Shown here: positions 32,657 through 40,660 of the stretch, piece by piece
Layout of the letters: each line of letters starts with the position of its first letter
Position numbering within the stretch: the stretch's first letter is position 1
Assembly: GCA_036389255.1 (NCBI GenBank)
Contig: DASVQI010000029.1
Span: 124,001-188,000, forward strand
DNA length: 64,000 nt
DNA from: JACVRN01 sp036389255
GTDB taxonomy: Bacteria > Acidobacteriota > Blastocatellia > Pyrinomonadales > Pyrinomonadaceae
Direction of reading: 5' to 3'
The notes under the pieces: generated by a model
Databases searched by the model: none
What the model was told of the DNA's origin: nothing
Seen by the model: the letters and a program-made list of their open reading frames with translations, nothing else
Translations under genes and position numbers: made by a program

Positions 32657-34135
32657 TTATCTCTCTCTCCAACGGGGCGGGATGAGACGACGGCGACCGT
32701 CGTGGCTCAGGGGAACGCCGGGCTCGTCCAGCTCAACCCTGTCCCAGAGCTTGCAAGTCACCTGCTTGTGCGCCTGATCCAAACCTTCGCAGTAGTTCGT
32801 GTAGGTGCAGCGCCGCACCTCGTCGCCATGACCTGACCTGACCTTTATGAACCAGTCCGGGTCTGCGAGAGCCTGCCGGGCGAGTCCTACTATGTCCGCC
32901 TCGCCGCGCTTCAGTATGGCTTCCGCCTGCTCGAAGGTAGTGATGCCGCCCGCGCCCACTATGGGAGTGGAAAAGCCGGCGTCGTTCACGGCGCGCTTTA
33001 TCTGAGCGACGAGAGGCACGTTTCGGCCAAACGGCCCCGCCTCGTCCGAAATCACAGTGGGCATACATTCATAGCCGCTCTGTCCGGTATATGGATAGAC
33101 GGCGTGGCCCACCTTAGGCTGTTTGGCGTCCTCGAACTTTCCGCCCTTGGAGATGGAGAGAAAATCCATACCCGCTCGCGCGAACTCCGTGCCGAAGTAG
33201 ACGGCGTCCGCTATGCGATTGCCGCCGGTGATGACTTCATCCGCGAGGAAGCGCGCACCAACTACGTAATCCTGCCCGACCTGCTCGCGCACCCGGCTGT
33301 ACACTTCCAGTGGCAGCCGCACGCGGTTCTCGCGCTCTCCGCCGTATCCGTCACGCCGCGTGTTTCGCGCAGAGAGGAAAGAGGCCATCGTATAAGCGTG
33401 CGCGTAGTGAAGCTCCACACCGTCGAAGCCAGCTAGGCGAGCCCGCAGCGCGGCGTCCGCAAAAATAGCGGGCAGCACACGCGGCAGCTCTCTGATGTGG
33501 GCCAGATGCGTGTCCGTGACCTGCTCACGATAGCCGAACTTGAGCGCCTCAAGCTCTCGCTCGTCCAGAATCTTCTCAATCAACTCTTCCGGCGCTTGCT
33601 TGAGAAAGTCGCGCATGATTTGGTCGCTCGCATCCGTCCATGAATCATCATTGGTCGCGCGCATGAGAGCGAGCCGGTGACGCGCCTGCGGCTCGAAGAA
33701 ACGCTCGAAGAATCTCTCCTTTTCCGGGCGGCGCTTGACCGAGAGGAAATCTATAATCTGTATGAAGAGTCGCGTGTGCCCCTGACTCGCTTCGCGCACA
33801 GCCTCGACCAGCCGCTTTAATCCCGGAAGAAATCGGTCATGGCCTATTCTCAGCAAAGGCCCGGAAGGAATGTCTCTCACGCCGGTCGCCTCGACTACGA
33901 TTGCGCCCGGACGCCCCTCCGCGAATCGCCTGTACCAGTCCAGATTCGCCTCCGTCACAAAGCCGTCTTCGGTTGCGCGCCACGGCACCATAGCTGGAAC
34001 CCATGTGCGACTCTCAAGCTCTATGGAGCCAACGCGTACAGGCTGAAAAAGGCTCGCGGCCTCTGCCTCTTCACGCGTCGGCCAGCGCGTCTCGGGAATC
34101 TGGTGTCGCACGGGATTAGGAGGATGCCAGGTCAT
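32657..34135 (-). CDS. Old-Yellow-Enzyme-family NADH:flavin oxidoreductase
   Basis: 492 residues forming an FMN TIM barrel. Seen: LFQPVRVGSIELESRTWVPA (start of barrel), the substrate-contact motif GFDGVELHYAHAYTMASFLS, then RRDGYGGERENRVRLPLEV, and IVGAGGITTFEQAEAILKRG plus ADIVGLARQALADPDW for FMN phosphate binding. A Cys-containing tail (CTYTNYCEGLDQAH) resembles the barrel end of larger family members but lacks the NAD-domain fusion of 2-enoate reductase. An insertion around 130-210 is longer than in classic OYE. It is divergent from the kynureninase/TDO genes and may supply the reductase activity that is fused in Azoarcus 2-aminobenzoyl-CoA monooxygenase/reductase; that pairing is inferred. 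Confidence 0.88.
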   Translation of the reverse strand: MTWHPPNPVRHQIPETRWPTREEAEAASLFQPVRVGSIELESRTWVPAMVPWRATEDGFVTEANLDWYRRFAEGRPGAIVVEATGVRDIPSGPLLRIGHDRFLPGLKRLVEAVREASQGHTRLFIQIIDFLSVKRRPEKERFFERFFEPQARHRLALMRATNDDSWTDASDQIMRDFLKQAPEELIEKILDERELEALKFGYREQVTDTHLAHIRELPRVLPAIFADAALRARLAGFDGVELHYAHAYTMASFLSARNTRRDGYGGERENRVRLPLEVYSRVREQVGQDYVVGARFLADEVITGGNRIADAVYFGTEFARAGMDFLSISKGGKFEDAKQPKVGHAVYPYTGQSGYECMPTVISDEAGPFGRNVPLVAQIKRAVNDAGFSTPIVGAGGITTFEQAEAILKRGEADIVGLARQALADPDWFIKVRSGHGDEVRRCTYTNYCEGLDQAHKQVTCKLWDRVELDEPGVPLSHDGRRRLIPPRWRER

Positions 34136-34178
34136 AAGCTCTTGAAGTGCAGCCAGTGTAACAGGTTTAAGAGTTAAT

Positions 34179-34242
34179 GCAGAAGTAAAGAGATTGATTC
34201 ATCGGCTCATTGAATCAATGAATAAATTCTTTTGACTTCTGC
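34179..34242. repeat. Heptamer-repeat hairpin in a divergent promoter region
   Basis: GCAGAAGT (34179-34186) faces ACTTCTGC (34235-34242), with TAAAGAG/TTCTTTT next inward and ATTGATTCA (34193-34201)/TGAATCAAT (34211-34219) inside. It mixes two repeat families in one hairpin and lies between the divergent OYE and kynureninase genes. Confidence 0.7.
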
Positions 34243-34255
34243 GTTGTCTCTCGGG

Positions 34256-34285
34256 TGGACTTCCATGCGTCGGGTTGAATATAGT
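34256..34285 (+). promoter_or_regulatory. Possible promoter of the kynureninase-TDO operon
   Basis: TGGACT (34256-34261), 18-bp spacer, TATAGT (34280-34285), about 30 bp before the GTG start. The ribosome site AGAGGAGAGGG follows. The -35 matches 4 of 6. Confidence 0.45.
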
Positions 34286-34314
34286 GTCTTAAAGCAAAGA
34301 GGAGAGGGTTTTCT

Positions 34315-35505
34315 GTGACTGACGAGCTTTTGAAGTGGCGCGAGCGCTTTCCAATTCTGGACAAGACGGTCTATCTAATCTCGCACAGTCTGGGCGCTAT
34401 GCCCCGCGAGGTTTACGATTCCATGCAGGATTATGCCGAAACGTGGGCCACGCGCGGCGTGCGCGCATGGGCCGAAGGCTGGTGGGACATGCCCGTCACT
34501 CTCGGCAACGAAGTGGCGCGCATCATAGGCGCAGAGCCCGGCAACGTAGTCATGCATCAGAACGTCTCCATCTGCCAGTCGCTCATACTCTCCTGCTTCG
34601 ACCCGCAGCCTCCGCGCAACAAGATTGTCTATTCTGAGTTGAACTTTCCTTCGGTGATGTATGTCTATGAGGCGCACGCGCGCCACGGGCGGCTGCGTAT
34701 CGAGATGGTCAAGTCGGATGACGGCATCACCGTTCCACTTGAGCGTTACATTGAGGCCATAGACGAAGAGACGCTGCTGGTTCCCATCTCGCACGTGCTC
34801 TTCAAGAGCGCGTATTTGCAGAACGTGCGCGCCATCATAGAGCGGGCGCACGAGGTCGGAGCGATGGTCGTGCTCGACGCGTATCAGAGCGCCGGGACAG
34901 TTCCCTTCAGCGTCAGCGAATTGAACGTAGACTTTGCCGTGGGAGGCTCGGTCAAGTGGCTCTGCGGCGGCCCGGGCGCTGGCTATCTTTACGTTCGTCC
35001 AGACCTGCAACGGAAGCTGGAGCCAAGGACTACGGGCTGGATGGCGCACGAATCGCCCTTTGCTTTCGAGGGCGGCGCGATTCGCTATGCCTCAAGCATC
35101 ATGCGCTTTCTGCACGGCTCGCCGTCTATCCCAGCGCTCTACGCTGCGCGAAGCGGCTACCGAATCATCAACGAGATAGGCGTCGAGCGGATTCGCGCCA
35201 AGAGCGTGCGTCAAACCACGCGGCTCATAGAGCTGGCCGAGGAAGCAGGCTTTCGCGTCACCAGCCCGAAGAATCCGGACGAGCGCGGCGGCACCATCAC
35301 GGTCGCGGTAGACCACGCCGCGTCCGTCACCAAAGAATTAATCCGGCGCGAGTTCATAGTAGATTATCGCCCCGGGGCGGGCGTGCGAATCTCGCCGCAC
35401 TTCTACACCAAGGACGAAGAGCTGGACATGGTCATACGCGAGATGCGAAAGATAGTGGACACACGAGCATACGCCGAGCACGAGACGGCTGGCGCTGCAT
35501 TCTAA
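34315..35505 (+). CDS. Kynureninase-like PLP enzyme (aminotransferase class V fold)
   Basis: 396 residues, GTG start with a strong GGAGAGGG site. N-terminal VYLISHSLGAMPREVYDSMQ and GVRAWAEGWWDMPVTLGNEV match the kynureninase pattern. The PLP region shows LDAYQSAGTVPFSV and the Schiff-base Lys in GGSVKWLCGGPGAGYLYVRP. Kynureninase cleaves L-kynurenine to anthranilate and alanine. The adjacent tryptophan 2,3-dioxygenase 24 bp downstream strongly supports this over other class V enzymes. Its product anthranilate would feed the CoA-dependent route encoded nearby. Confidence 0.85.
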   Translation: MTDELLKWRERFPILDKTVYLISHSLGAMPREVYDSMQDYAETWATRGVRAWAEGWWDMPVTLGNEVARIIGAEPGNVVMHQNVSICQSLILSCFDPQPPRNKIVYSELNFPSVMYVYEAHARHGRLRIEMVKSDDGITVPLERYIEAIDEETLLVPISHVLFKSAYLQNVRAIIERAHEVGAMVVLDAYQSAGTVPFSVSELNVDFAVGGSVKWLCGGPGAGYLYVRPDLQRKLEPRTTGWMAHESPFAFEGGAIRYASSIMRFLHGSPSIPALYAARSGYRIINEIGVERIRAKSVRQTTRLIELAEEAGFRVTSPKNPDERGGTITVAVDHAASVTKELIRREFIVDYRPGAGVRISPHFYTKDEELDMVIREMRKIVDTRAYAEHETAGAAF

Positions 35506-35528
35506 GAACAGGCACCGGACACCTATTT

Positions 35529-36395
35529 ATGTCTAAAGATTACGGCGAGGGCGCTCCGCTCTCTTACAACAAGTACCTGCGTGTGCCGGATTTGATAGGG
35601 CTTCAGGACTGTTTATCCGAGCCCGTGCATCACGACGAGTTGCTGTTCATCACGATTCACCAAACCTATGAGCTTTGGTTCAAGCAGATTCTTCACGAGA
35701 TTGATGCCGCCATCAGTCAGATGAACGAAGACCGTGGGGCTGCGGCTGCGCGCTCGCTCTCGCGCGTGGCGGAAATCGAAAAGGTGCTGGTTGACCAGAT
35801 TCACATTCTGGAGACTATGACGCCAATCAACTTTCTGGGCTTTCGTGACGAGCTGAATCCGGCGAGCGGCTTTCAGTCCATGCAGTTCCGTGAAATAGAG
35901 TTCGCTTCCGGTCTAAAGGACAAAGGGATACTACAGAACTTTCGTGACGACGAGTTCGCCTTTAAGCGTCTTGATGCGCGGCTCAACTCTCCATCATTGA
36001 GCGACGCCTTCTTCAATTATCTCAGCCGTCGCGGTCTGGACGCGCCCGTTGATGATGAGTCTCTGGCGGAAGATGAGCGGCGCGGGCTTTACGGCAAACG
36101 CACGCGCGCGGTCTTCGAAGTCATCACTCATTTCGAGACGCGGTACGAAGAGTTTCAACTGGCGGAGAGCCTGATACAGCACGACGAGCTGTTCGCGCTC
36201 TGGCGCTCGCATCACGTCAAGATGGTGGAGCGAATGGTGGGAACCAAGCGCGGCACGGGCGGCTCCGAAGGCGTGGGCTACCTGCGCACCACTCTGGACA
36301 GCAAGTTCTTTCCCGAGCTTTGGGAAGCGCGCACCTACCTGACCGTTGCCCACGGAGGAGATAAGGGTTGCCCGTTTACCAAGTCCCAGCTTTAG
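35529..36395 (+). CDS. kynA: Tryptophan 2,3-dioxygenase
   Basis: 288 residues from ATG 35529; the open frame extends far upstream but antisense-like codons there are not coding. TDO is a heme enzyme converting L-tryptophan to N-formylkynurenine. The distal His lies in FITIHQTYELWFKQILHEID (H44), matching H55 of Xanthomonas TDO. ETMTPINFLGFRDELNPASG follows, and the C-terminus holds HHVKMVERMVG with the proximal heme His and the loop TKRGTGGSEGVGYL. All family landmarks are present. It forms a two-gene unit with the kynureninase-like gene. No kynurenine formamidase is seen in the window. Confidence 0.95.
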   Translation: MSKDYGEGAPLSYNKYLRVPDLIGLQDCLSEPVHHDELLFITIHQTYELWFKQILHEIDAAISQMNEDRGAAAARSLSRVAEIEKVLVDQIHILETMTPINFLGFRDELNPASGFQSMQFREIEFASGLKDKGILQNFRDDEFAFKRLDARLNSPSLSDAFFNYLSRRGLDAPVDDESLAEDERRGLYGKRTRAVFEVITHFETRYEEFQLAESLIQHDELFALWRSHHVKMVERMVGTKRGTGGSEGVGYLRTTLDSKFFPELWEARTYLTVAHGGDKGCPFTKSQL

Positions 36396-36473
36396 CGACT
36401 ATCGGCTAAGGCCCGGCTTAACAATCCGTGCGCGACCATGAGACTGCCCTTATCTCCATCCGGGCGCGCGCCT

Positions 36474-37691
36474 TTAGGCGGCGGGTCTGAGGGCCGACGA
36501 TTTAACGATACGGCTGATGTTCTCCTGAGAGAAGAATTCCCGAATAGGCATCGTGCCGGTCACCGTTCCCAAGAACCGTCCCGTCTCGTCATAATTACCC
36601 CGAAGCGCTTCAAGAAGCTGTATCATTTCGGGCGGCGGCGCGAGACTCGCCAGTTGACAGGTGTGCTCGAACATAGCTATCACCTCGTCGTTACGCTTTC
36701 GCTCGTAATCCGCCAGCGCATCCGCCATCTCCCGCCTGCCTGAGAAGCCGTCGTCCAGAGCTTCCGCTAGCATTTCTGCGTGACTGAAACTGTTGGTGAT
36801 GCCTTGCGCCGTGGCAGGGTCTTTGACATACCCGGCGTCCCCCACGAGCGCCCAGCCGGAGCCATATGGCTTGCGGAAGTGGTTAGGCAGGAAGCCTGTC
36901 CCTGCGAAGCGCTCTTCACGGTGGCCTGCGCGTACGCGCTCGGCCAGCGCCGGAGCGTGCTCGTCCAGAGAGCGCATGAACTCTGCTTCTATGTTCGACC
37001 GCACGCGATTGAACTCTGCTTTCGGCCACACGACGGTAACCATGACCAGACCGTCGTTGGTCTTATCAGCGACTATCAACCGGCCGTCACGAGGGTAAAG
37101 CTCGGCCCCGTCGAGCGGCACGCCGCTCCAGTACGCGTAGTAGTTACAGGTGAGCATCCCTTTATCAAGATAAACAGGAGCCTGAACGCTGCTGGCGACA
37201 AATGAGCGCGCGCCGTCCGCGCCGATGACCATACGCGCCTTCTCCGTCACGGTCGAGCCCTTCCTGTCTCGGCCTCTGAGGCCCGTCACAGCCCCTTCGC
37301 TGCTCGTCAACTCTTCGACAGAAAATCCTTCGCGCAGCTCGGCTCCGGCCTCGACCGCAGCGTCTACTAAAATCTTGTCTAGCACCCGGCGACGCGGGGC
37401 GTAGGCTTCAGCCACGTTGCCTTCGGCAGGGGGCGGCGTGCCCACGAGCGCGAAGGGGCCGACATCGAACCTCATCTCGGTCGTCGGGGGAACGTTAGTG
37501 GCACGAAGCTTTTCGAGCAGTCCCCAACGCTTGAGTCGCGCTACGCCCGGCTGATGTATGTGGTGCGTTGAGATTGTGTCGCTCGGGAAAGTCGCCTTAT
37601 CGAGCAGTAATACCCTGTAACCTTTACGCGCAAGCAGCATCGCTAGCGGAGAGCCTGCGACGCGTGCGCCGACGATAATCGCGTCGTACAT
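36474..37691 (-). CDS. FAD-dependent monooxygenase/oxidoreductase (geranylgeranyl-reductase-like family)
   Basis: 405 residues from ATG 37691, chosen because AGGAGG lies 7 nt upstream; a TTG six codons earlier is rejected. The FAD Rossmann start is DAIIVGARVAGSPLAMLLAR; ARMVIGADGARSFVASSVQA and WALVGDAGYVKDPATAQGIT are the middle and second FAD motifs. It belongs to the PHBH/geranylgeranyl-reductase-like flavoproteins, which include aromatic hydroxylases and halogenases. It converges with TDO and is next to kynurenine genes, but motifs specific for kynurenine 3-monooxygenase are not evident. Substrate unknown. Confidence 0.85.
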   Translation of the reverse strand: MYDAIIVGARVAGSPLAMLLARKGYRVLLLDKATFPSDTISTHHIHQPGVARLKRWGLLEKLRATNVPPTTEMRFDVGPFALVGTPPPAEGNVAEAYAPRRRVLDKILVDAAVEAGAELREGFSVEELTSSEGAVTGLRGRDRKGSTVTEKARMVIGADGARSFVASSVQAPVYLDKGMLTCNYYAYWSGVPLDGAELYPRDGRLIVADKTNDGLVMVTVVWPKAEFNRVRSNIEAEFMRSLDEHAPALAERVRAGHREERFAGTGFLPNHFRKPYGSGWALVGDAGYVKDPATAQGITNSFSHAEMLAEALDDGFSGRREMADALADYERKRNDEVIAMFEHTCQLASLAPPPEMIQLLEALRGNYDETGRFLGTVTGTMPIREFFSQENISRIVKSSALRPAA

Positions 37692-37911
37692 ATCGAACCT
37701 CCTGAGCAATAAGAACTGGAGCTATTACCTCTCCACATTAATCAACGCGTAAACCGGCGTTGAATCGTATCAACTCGCGGCAGCTTGGAACCGAAAGTTT
37801 TCTTGCGGATTACCTTTGTCTTCTGCGTTGACGTTGAATACTATATGTTTGCGCGCAGCTAATTCGGGCGACGGACGCACTCTCTGATTACGAACGGAGG
37901 ATAAAAGTGTG

Positions 37912-38496
37912 ATGAAGAGCAGAACCCGATTCACCATGTCCATTCGAGTTGTCTCGGCTGTGATGGGGCTGCTGGTTATGACATCGGCTGCCTATACGCA
38001 AACGAAGGTCGTTGAGCGCAGCCGCCCCTTCCCGAAGGCACCTGTTGAAGTGGCCGACCTTAAGAGCCGGGTGCAGCCGCTCAGCTTCGGCAAGGCTTTT
38101 GAGGGTGAGGCTGGCTGGCTGAAAGAGCTCTCCTTCTCGGTCAGGAACAGCTCGCGGAAAAACATAGTATTCATCTCCTTGGCGATTGACTTCACAGAGA
38201 TAAAGATTCCGAGCATCTTCCGCCACAACATATTTCTTGGCCGCCCGACGAACACTAACTGCTGTAAGCAGCTCCCCTTGCTCAACCTCAAGCCGGGAGA
38301 AACGCTGAGCGTGCCGCTCTCGCGCGAGTATGAGCAATTCGGTGAGACGGTTGAGAGATACTACGGAGCCGATAGGGTAAGCACCATCATGATTGTTCTG
38401 GGACAGGTTCACTTCGAGGATGGCACGATGTGGGATTTGGGCGAAACCTATCGCCCGAGCCCGGAGCAGGTGGGCAAGTGGGTGCGGGTAGAGTAA
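37912..38496 (+). CDS. Exported protein of unknown function
   Basis: 194 residues with ribosome site GGAGG; an overlapping GTG at 37909 is an alternative start. Signal peptide VVSAVMGLLVMTSAAYTQT. The mature part looks like a single beta-sandwich (LSFSVRNSSRKNIVFISLAI, then PLSREYEQFGETVERYYG) with a vicinal Cys pair in NTNCCKQLPL. I do not recognise a named family; similar short secreted proteins are common in Acidobacteriota. It precedes the CoA ligase by 84 bp but shares no obvious function. Confidence 0.7.
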   Translation: MKSRTRFTMSIRVVSAVMGLLVMTSAAYTQTKVVERSRPFPKAPVEVADLKSRVQPLSFGKAFEGEAGWLKELSFSVRNSSRKNIVFISLAIDFTEIKIPSIFRHNIFLGRPTNTNCCKQLPLLNLKPGETLSVPLSREYEQFGETVERYYGADRVSTIMIVLGQVHFEDGTMWDLGETYRPSPEQVGKWVRVE

Positions 38497-38580
38497 AGCT
38501 AGAGCGCGACGACGGCGCGAGCTATGTCCATAAACCGCGTGAACGAAGAAGAGCGAGGTTGAGAAGTCCAGAGCAAAAAT

Positions 38581-40122
38581 ATGAAGATAGAGTTTCCTGA
38601 AAAGTTCAACATGTCGGATTACTTCCTCTATCACAATCTGGAGGAAGGGCGCGAGAACAAGACCTGTCTTTATTACAAAGATGAGACGCAGACCTACGCG
38701 GAAGTGGCGCGCATGTCGAACAGCGCGGGTCACGCGCTCAGGGAGTTCGGCGCGCATCAGGAAGACCGTGTATTGATTGTCCTGCCTGATTGTCCCGAGT
38801 TCGTCTGGACTTGGTTCGGGGCCAACCGCATAGGCGCGGTCATCACCATGGTCAACCCGCTCCTGCCTGCCGAGGACTACAGGTACTATCTGGATTACAC
38901 GCGCGCGCGCGTGGCCGTCATTCACGAATCGCTCCTTGAGACGTTCGCGGAGGCGAGTCGGGGTGCGAAGTACCTGCGGAACGTGCTGGTGGTCGGGGAC
39001 GAGTACGGCCGGTTCGTTCCCTTTAAGCAGGCCGTGCTGGCGCAGCCGGACGAGCTGACTCCGGCGGACACGCACCGCGACGACATAGCCATCTGGCTTT
39101 TCACCTCGGGCTCTACGGGACATCCGAAAGGCGCTGTGCATCTTCAGCACGACCTTCCGTTCAACACGGAAGTCTTCGCCAAGCAGACCATGGGCGTCAA
39201 CGAAAATGATGTGACCGTCTCCGTTCCAAAGCTCTTCTTCGGTTACGCCACGGGCACGAACCTGCTCTTTCCCTTCGCCGTGGGCGGCGCGACCGCGCTC
39301 TTTTCCGAGCGCTCCACGCCCGAAAAGATGTTCGAAGTGATAGAGCGCTATCGCCCGACCATATTGACCACGGTGCCTACCATGATAAACGGGATGCTGA
39401 ACATGGAAGGCGCTGAAGAAAGAGATTTATCGAGCTTGCGCTTCTGTTATTCGGCTGGCGAGGCGCTGCCCGTGGAGCTTTACACGCGCTGGATGGAGCG
39501 CTTTGGCATAGAAATCTGCGACGGCATTGGCTCCGCCGAGATGTTTCATATCTACATCACCAACCGCCCCGGAGACGTTAAGCCCGGAAGCCTCGGCCGC
39601 ATAGTAGAAGGCTACGAGGCGAAGATAGTTGACACGGAAGGGCGCGAAGTTCCCACGGGCGAGATGGGGACGCTTCGCGTCAGGGGGGACTCCGCAGCGC
39701 TCTGCTACTGGAACGCGCACGAGAAATCGAAGGATACTTTCGCCGCCGACTGGTGTACCACGGGCGACCAGTTTCACGCGGACGCGGACGGCTACTACTG
39801 GTATCACGGGCGCACGGACGACATGCTCAAAGTCTCAGGCGTCTTTGTAGCGCCCGCAGAGATTGAGAACTGCCTGCTTCAGCACGAGGCCGTGCAGGAG
39901 TGCGCCGTTGTAGGCTTCGATGCAGGCGACCGGTTGGTGAAGCCCAAAGCCTTCGTAGTCCTACGCGCAGGCTTCGCACAATCTGATGAATTGGCTCAGG
40001 CAATCAAAGAGTTTGCCAAGTCGCGCATGGCCCTCTACAAATACCCCCGCTGGATAGAGTTCGTCCCCTCGCTCCCCAAGAACGACCGTGGCAAGATTGA
40101 CCGCAAACAGTTAAAGCAGTGA
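38581..40122 (+). CDS. Benzoate/anthranilate-type aryl-CoA ligase
   Basis: 513 residues, ANL superfamily, benzoate-CoA ligase subfamily. The P-loop is WLFTSGSTGHPKGAVHLQHD; FFGYATGTNLLFPFAVGGAT and CYSAGEALPVELYTRWMERF follow. DGIGSAEMFHIYITNRPGDV forms the aryl pocket region of the subfamily. The A8 hinge is YYWYHGRTDDMLKVSGVFVA and the catalytic Lys near the end is in PKNDRGKIDRKQL. It forms an aryl-CoA from benzoate or 2-aminobenzoate using ATP and CoA, the entry step for BoxB and the flavin monooxygenase. Which acid is preferred cannot be read. Its stop codon is the first bases of a heptamer hairpin, and a thioesterase follows. Confidence 0.92.
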   Translation: MKIEFPEKFNMSDYFLYHNLEEGRENKTCLYYKDETQTYAEVARMSNSAGHALREFGAHQEDRVLIVLPDCPEFVWTWFGANRIGAVITMVNPLLPAEDYRYYLDYTRARVAVIHESLLETFAEASRGAKYLRNVLVVGDEYGRFVPFKQAVLAQPDELTPADTHRDDIAIWLFTSGSTGHPKGAVHLQHDLPFNTEVFAKQTMGVNENDVTVSVPKLFFGYATGTNLLFPFAVGGATALFSERSTPEKMFEVIERYRPTILTTVPTMINGMLNMEGAEERDLSSLRFCYSAGEALPVELYTRWMERFGIEICDGIGSAEMFHIYITNRPGDVKPGSLGRIVEGYEAKIVDTEGREVPTGEMGTLRVRGDSAALCYWNAHEKSKDTFAADWCTTGDQFHADADGYYWYHGRTDDMLKVSGVFVAPAEIENCLLQHEAVQECAVVGFDAGDRLVKPKAFVVLRAGFAQSDELAQAIKEFAKSRMALYKYPRWIEFVPSLPKNDRGKIDRKQLKQ

Positions 40123-40197
40123 CAATGATGAGTGACGCGTGATAAGCAATAAGGCTTTTATCTCGTCACTCGTCACTTGTCACTTGTCACTGATTTT
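40117..40197 (+). terminator. Heptamer-repeat hairpin (AGTGACR family) ending in a T-run
   Basis: AGTGACA-type heptamers (40117-40146) face complementary TCACTTG/TCACTCG units (40161-40192), followed by TTTTT at 40193-40197. The ligase stop (40120-40122) is within the first unit, and the thioesterase ATG is 3 nt after the T-run. It has terminator form but lies between co-directional genes. Confidence 0.75.
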
Positions 40198-40199
40198 TA

Positions 40200-40610
40200 A
40201 TGCCTTTTATCACACGCATCAAGGTGAGATTCGGTGACGCCGACCCGGCGGGGCTGGTCTATTATCCGGTCATCTTTCACTATTTCCACATAGCGCTGGA
40301 GGAGTTCTTCCCGGCTTGTTGCGGAATCGGTTACGACCGGTTGATTAAGGATGAGCGGCTGGGCTTCCCTACCGTCAAATCGGAAGCAGAGTTCTTTGTG
40401 CCGATGATTTACGGCGACGAAGTGAACGTGGAAGTCACCGTCTCGAAGATTGGCCGAAGCTCGGCCATCTTTGAATACAGGGCTGTGCGGGCGTCAGACG
40501 GCACGCTCTGCGCTCGCGCGTCTAACGTCCACGTCGCCATGAACATGGACACGCGCCGCGCCGTTCCCATACCGGATAAATACAGGGAAGCATTTCAAAG
40601 TCAGAAGTGA
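40200..40610 (+). CDS. 4-hydroxybenzoyl-CoA thioesterase-family (4HBT hot-dog) enzyme
   Basis: 136 residues. The catalytic Asp is in VRFGDADPAGLVYYPVIFHY, the signature of the Pseudomonas-type 4HBT/YbgC hot-dog fold. GFPTVKSEAEFFVPMIYGDE and RASNVHVAMNMDTRRAVPIP complete it. Such enzymes hydrolyse aryl- or acyl-CoA; in aromatic CoA clusters they release CoA from dead-end thioesters. It is paired with the aryl-CoA ligase, so a CoA-recycling or proofreading role is likely. Its final residues (SQK) and stop lie in a hairpin shared with the convergent gene. Confidence 0.92.
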   Translation: MPFITRIKVRFGDADPAGLVYYPVIFHYFHIALEEFFPACCGIGYDRLIKDERLGFPTVKSEAEFFVPMIYGDEVNVEVTVSKIGRSSAIFEYRAVRASDGTLCARASNVHVAMNMDTRRAVPIPDKYREAFQSQK

Positions 40611-40660
40611 AGAGAGAAACCGTCTCTTTTCTCTCTTCACCTCTGCTTTTTACTTCTGCC
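40599..40660. repeat. Heptamer-type hairpin encoding the C-termini of two convergent genes
   Basis: AGTGAAGAGAGAAA (40606-40619) pairs with 40628-40640; outer AGTCAGAAGT/ACTTCTGCC units pair approximately. The thioesterase ends with codons for Gln-Lys-stop and the convergent Fe-S gene also ends Gln-Lys-stop, both from the repeat. Probable bidirectional terminator. Confidence 0.75.

Noticed and set aside
34956..35528. Long N-terminal extension of TDO
   Set aside because: It overlaps the kynureninase gene in another frame; TDO homology begins at the ATG 35529.
28332..40610. Genomic island between the two catabolic blocks
   Set aside because: No integrase, transposase, attachment repeats or composition shift is seen; the tricorn and propeller genes look native.
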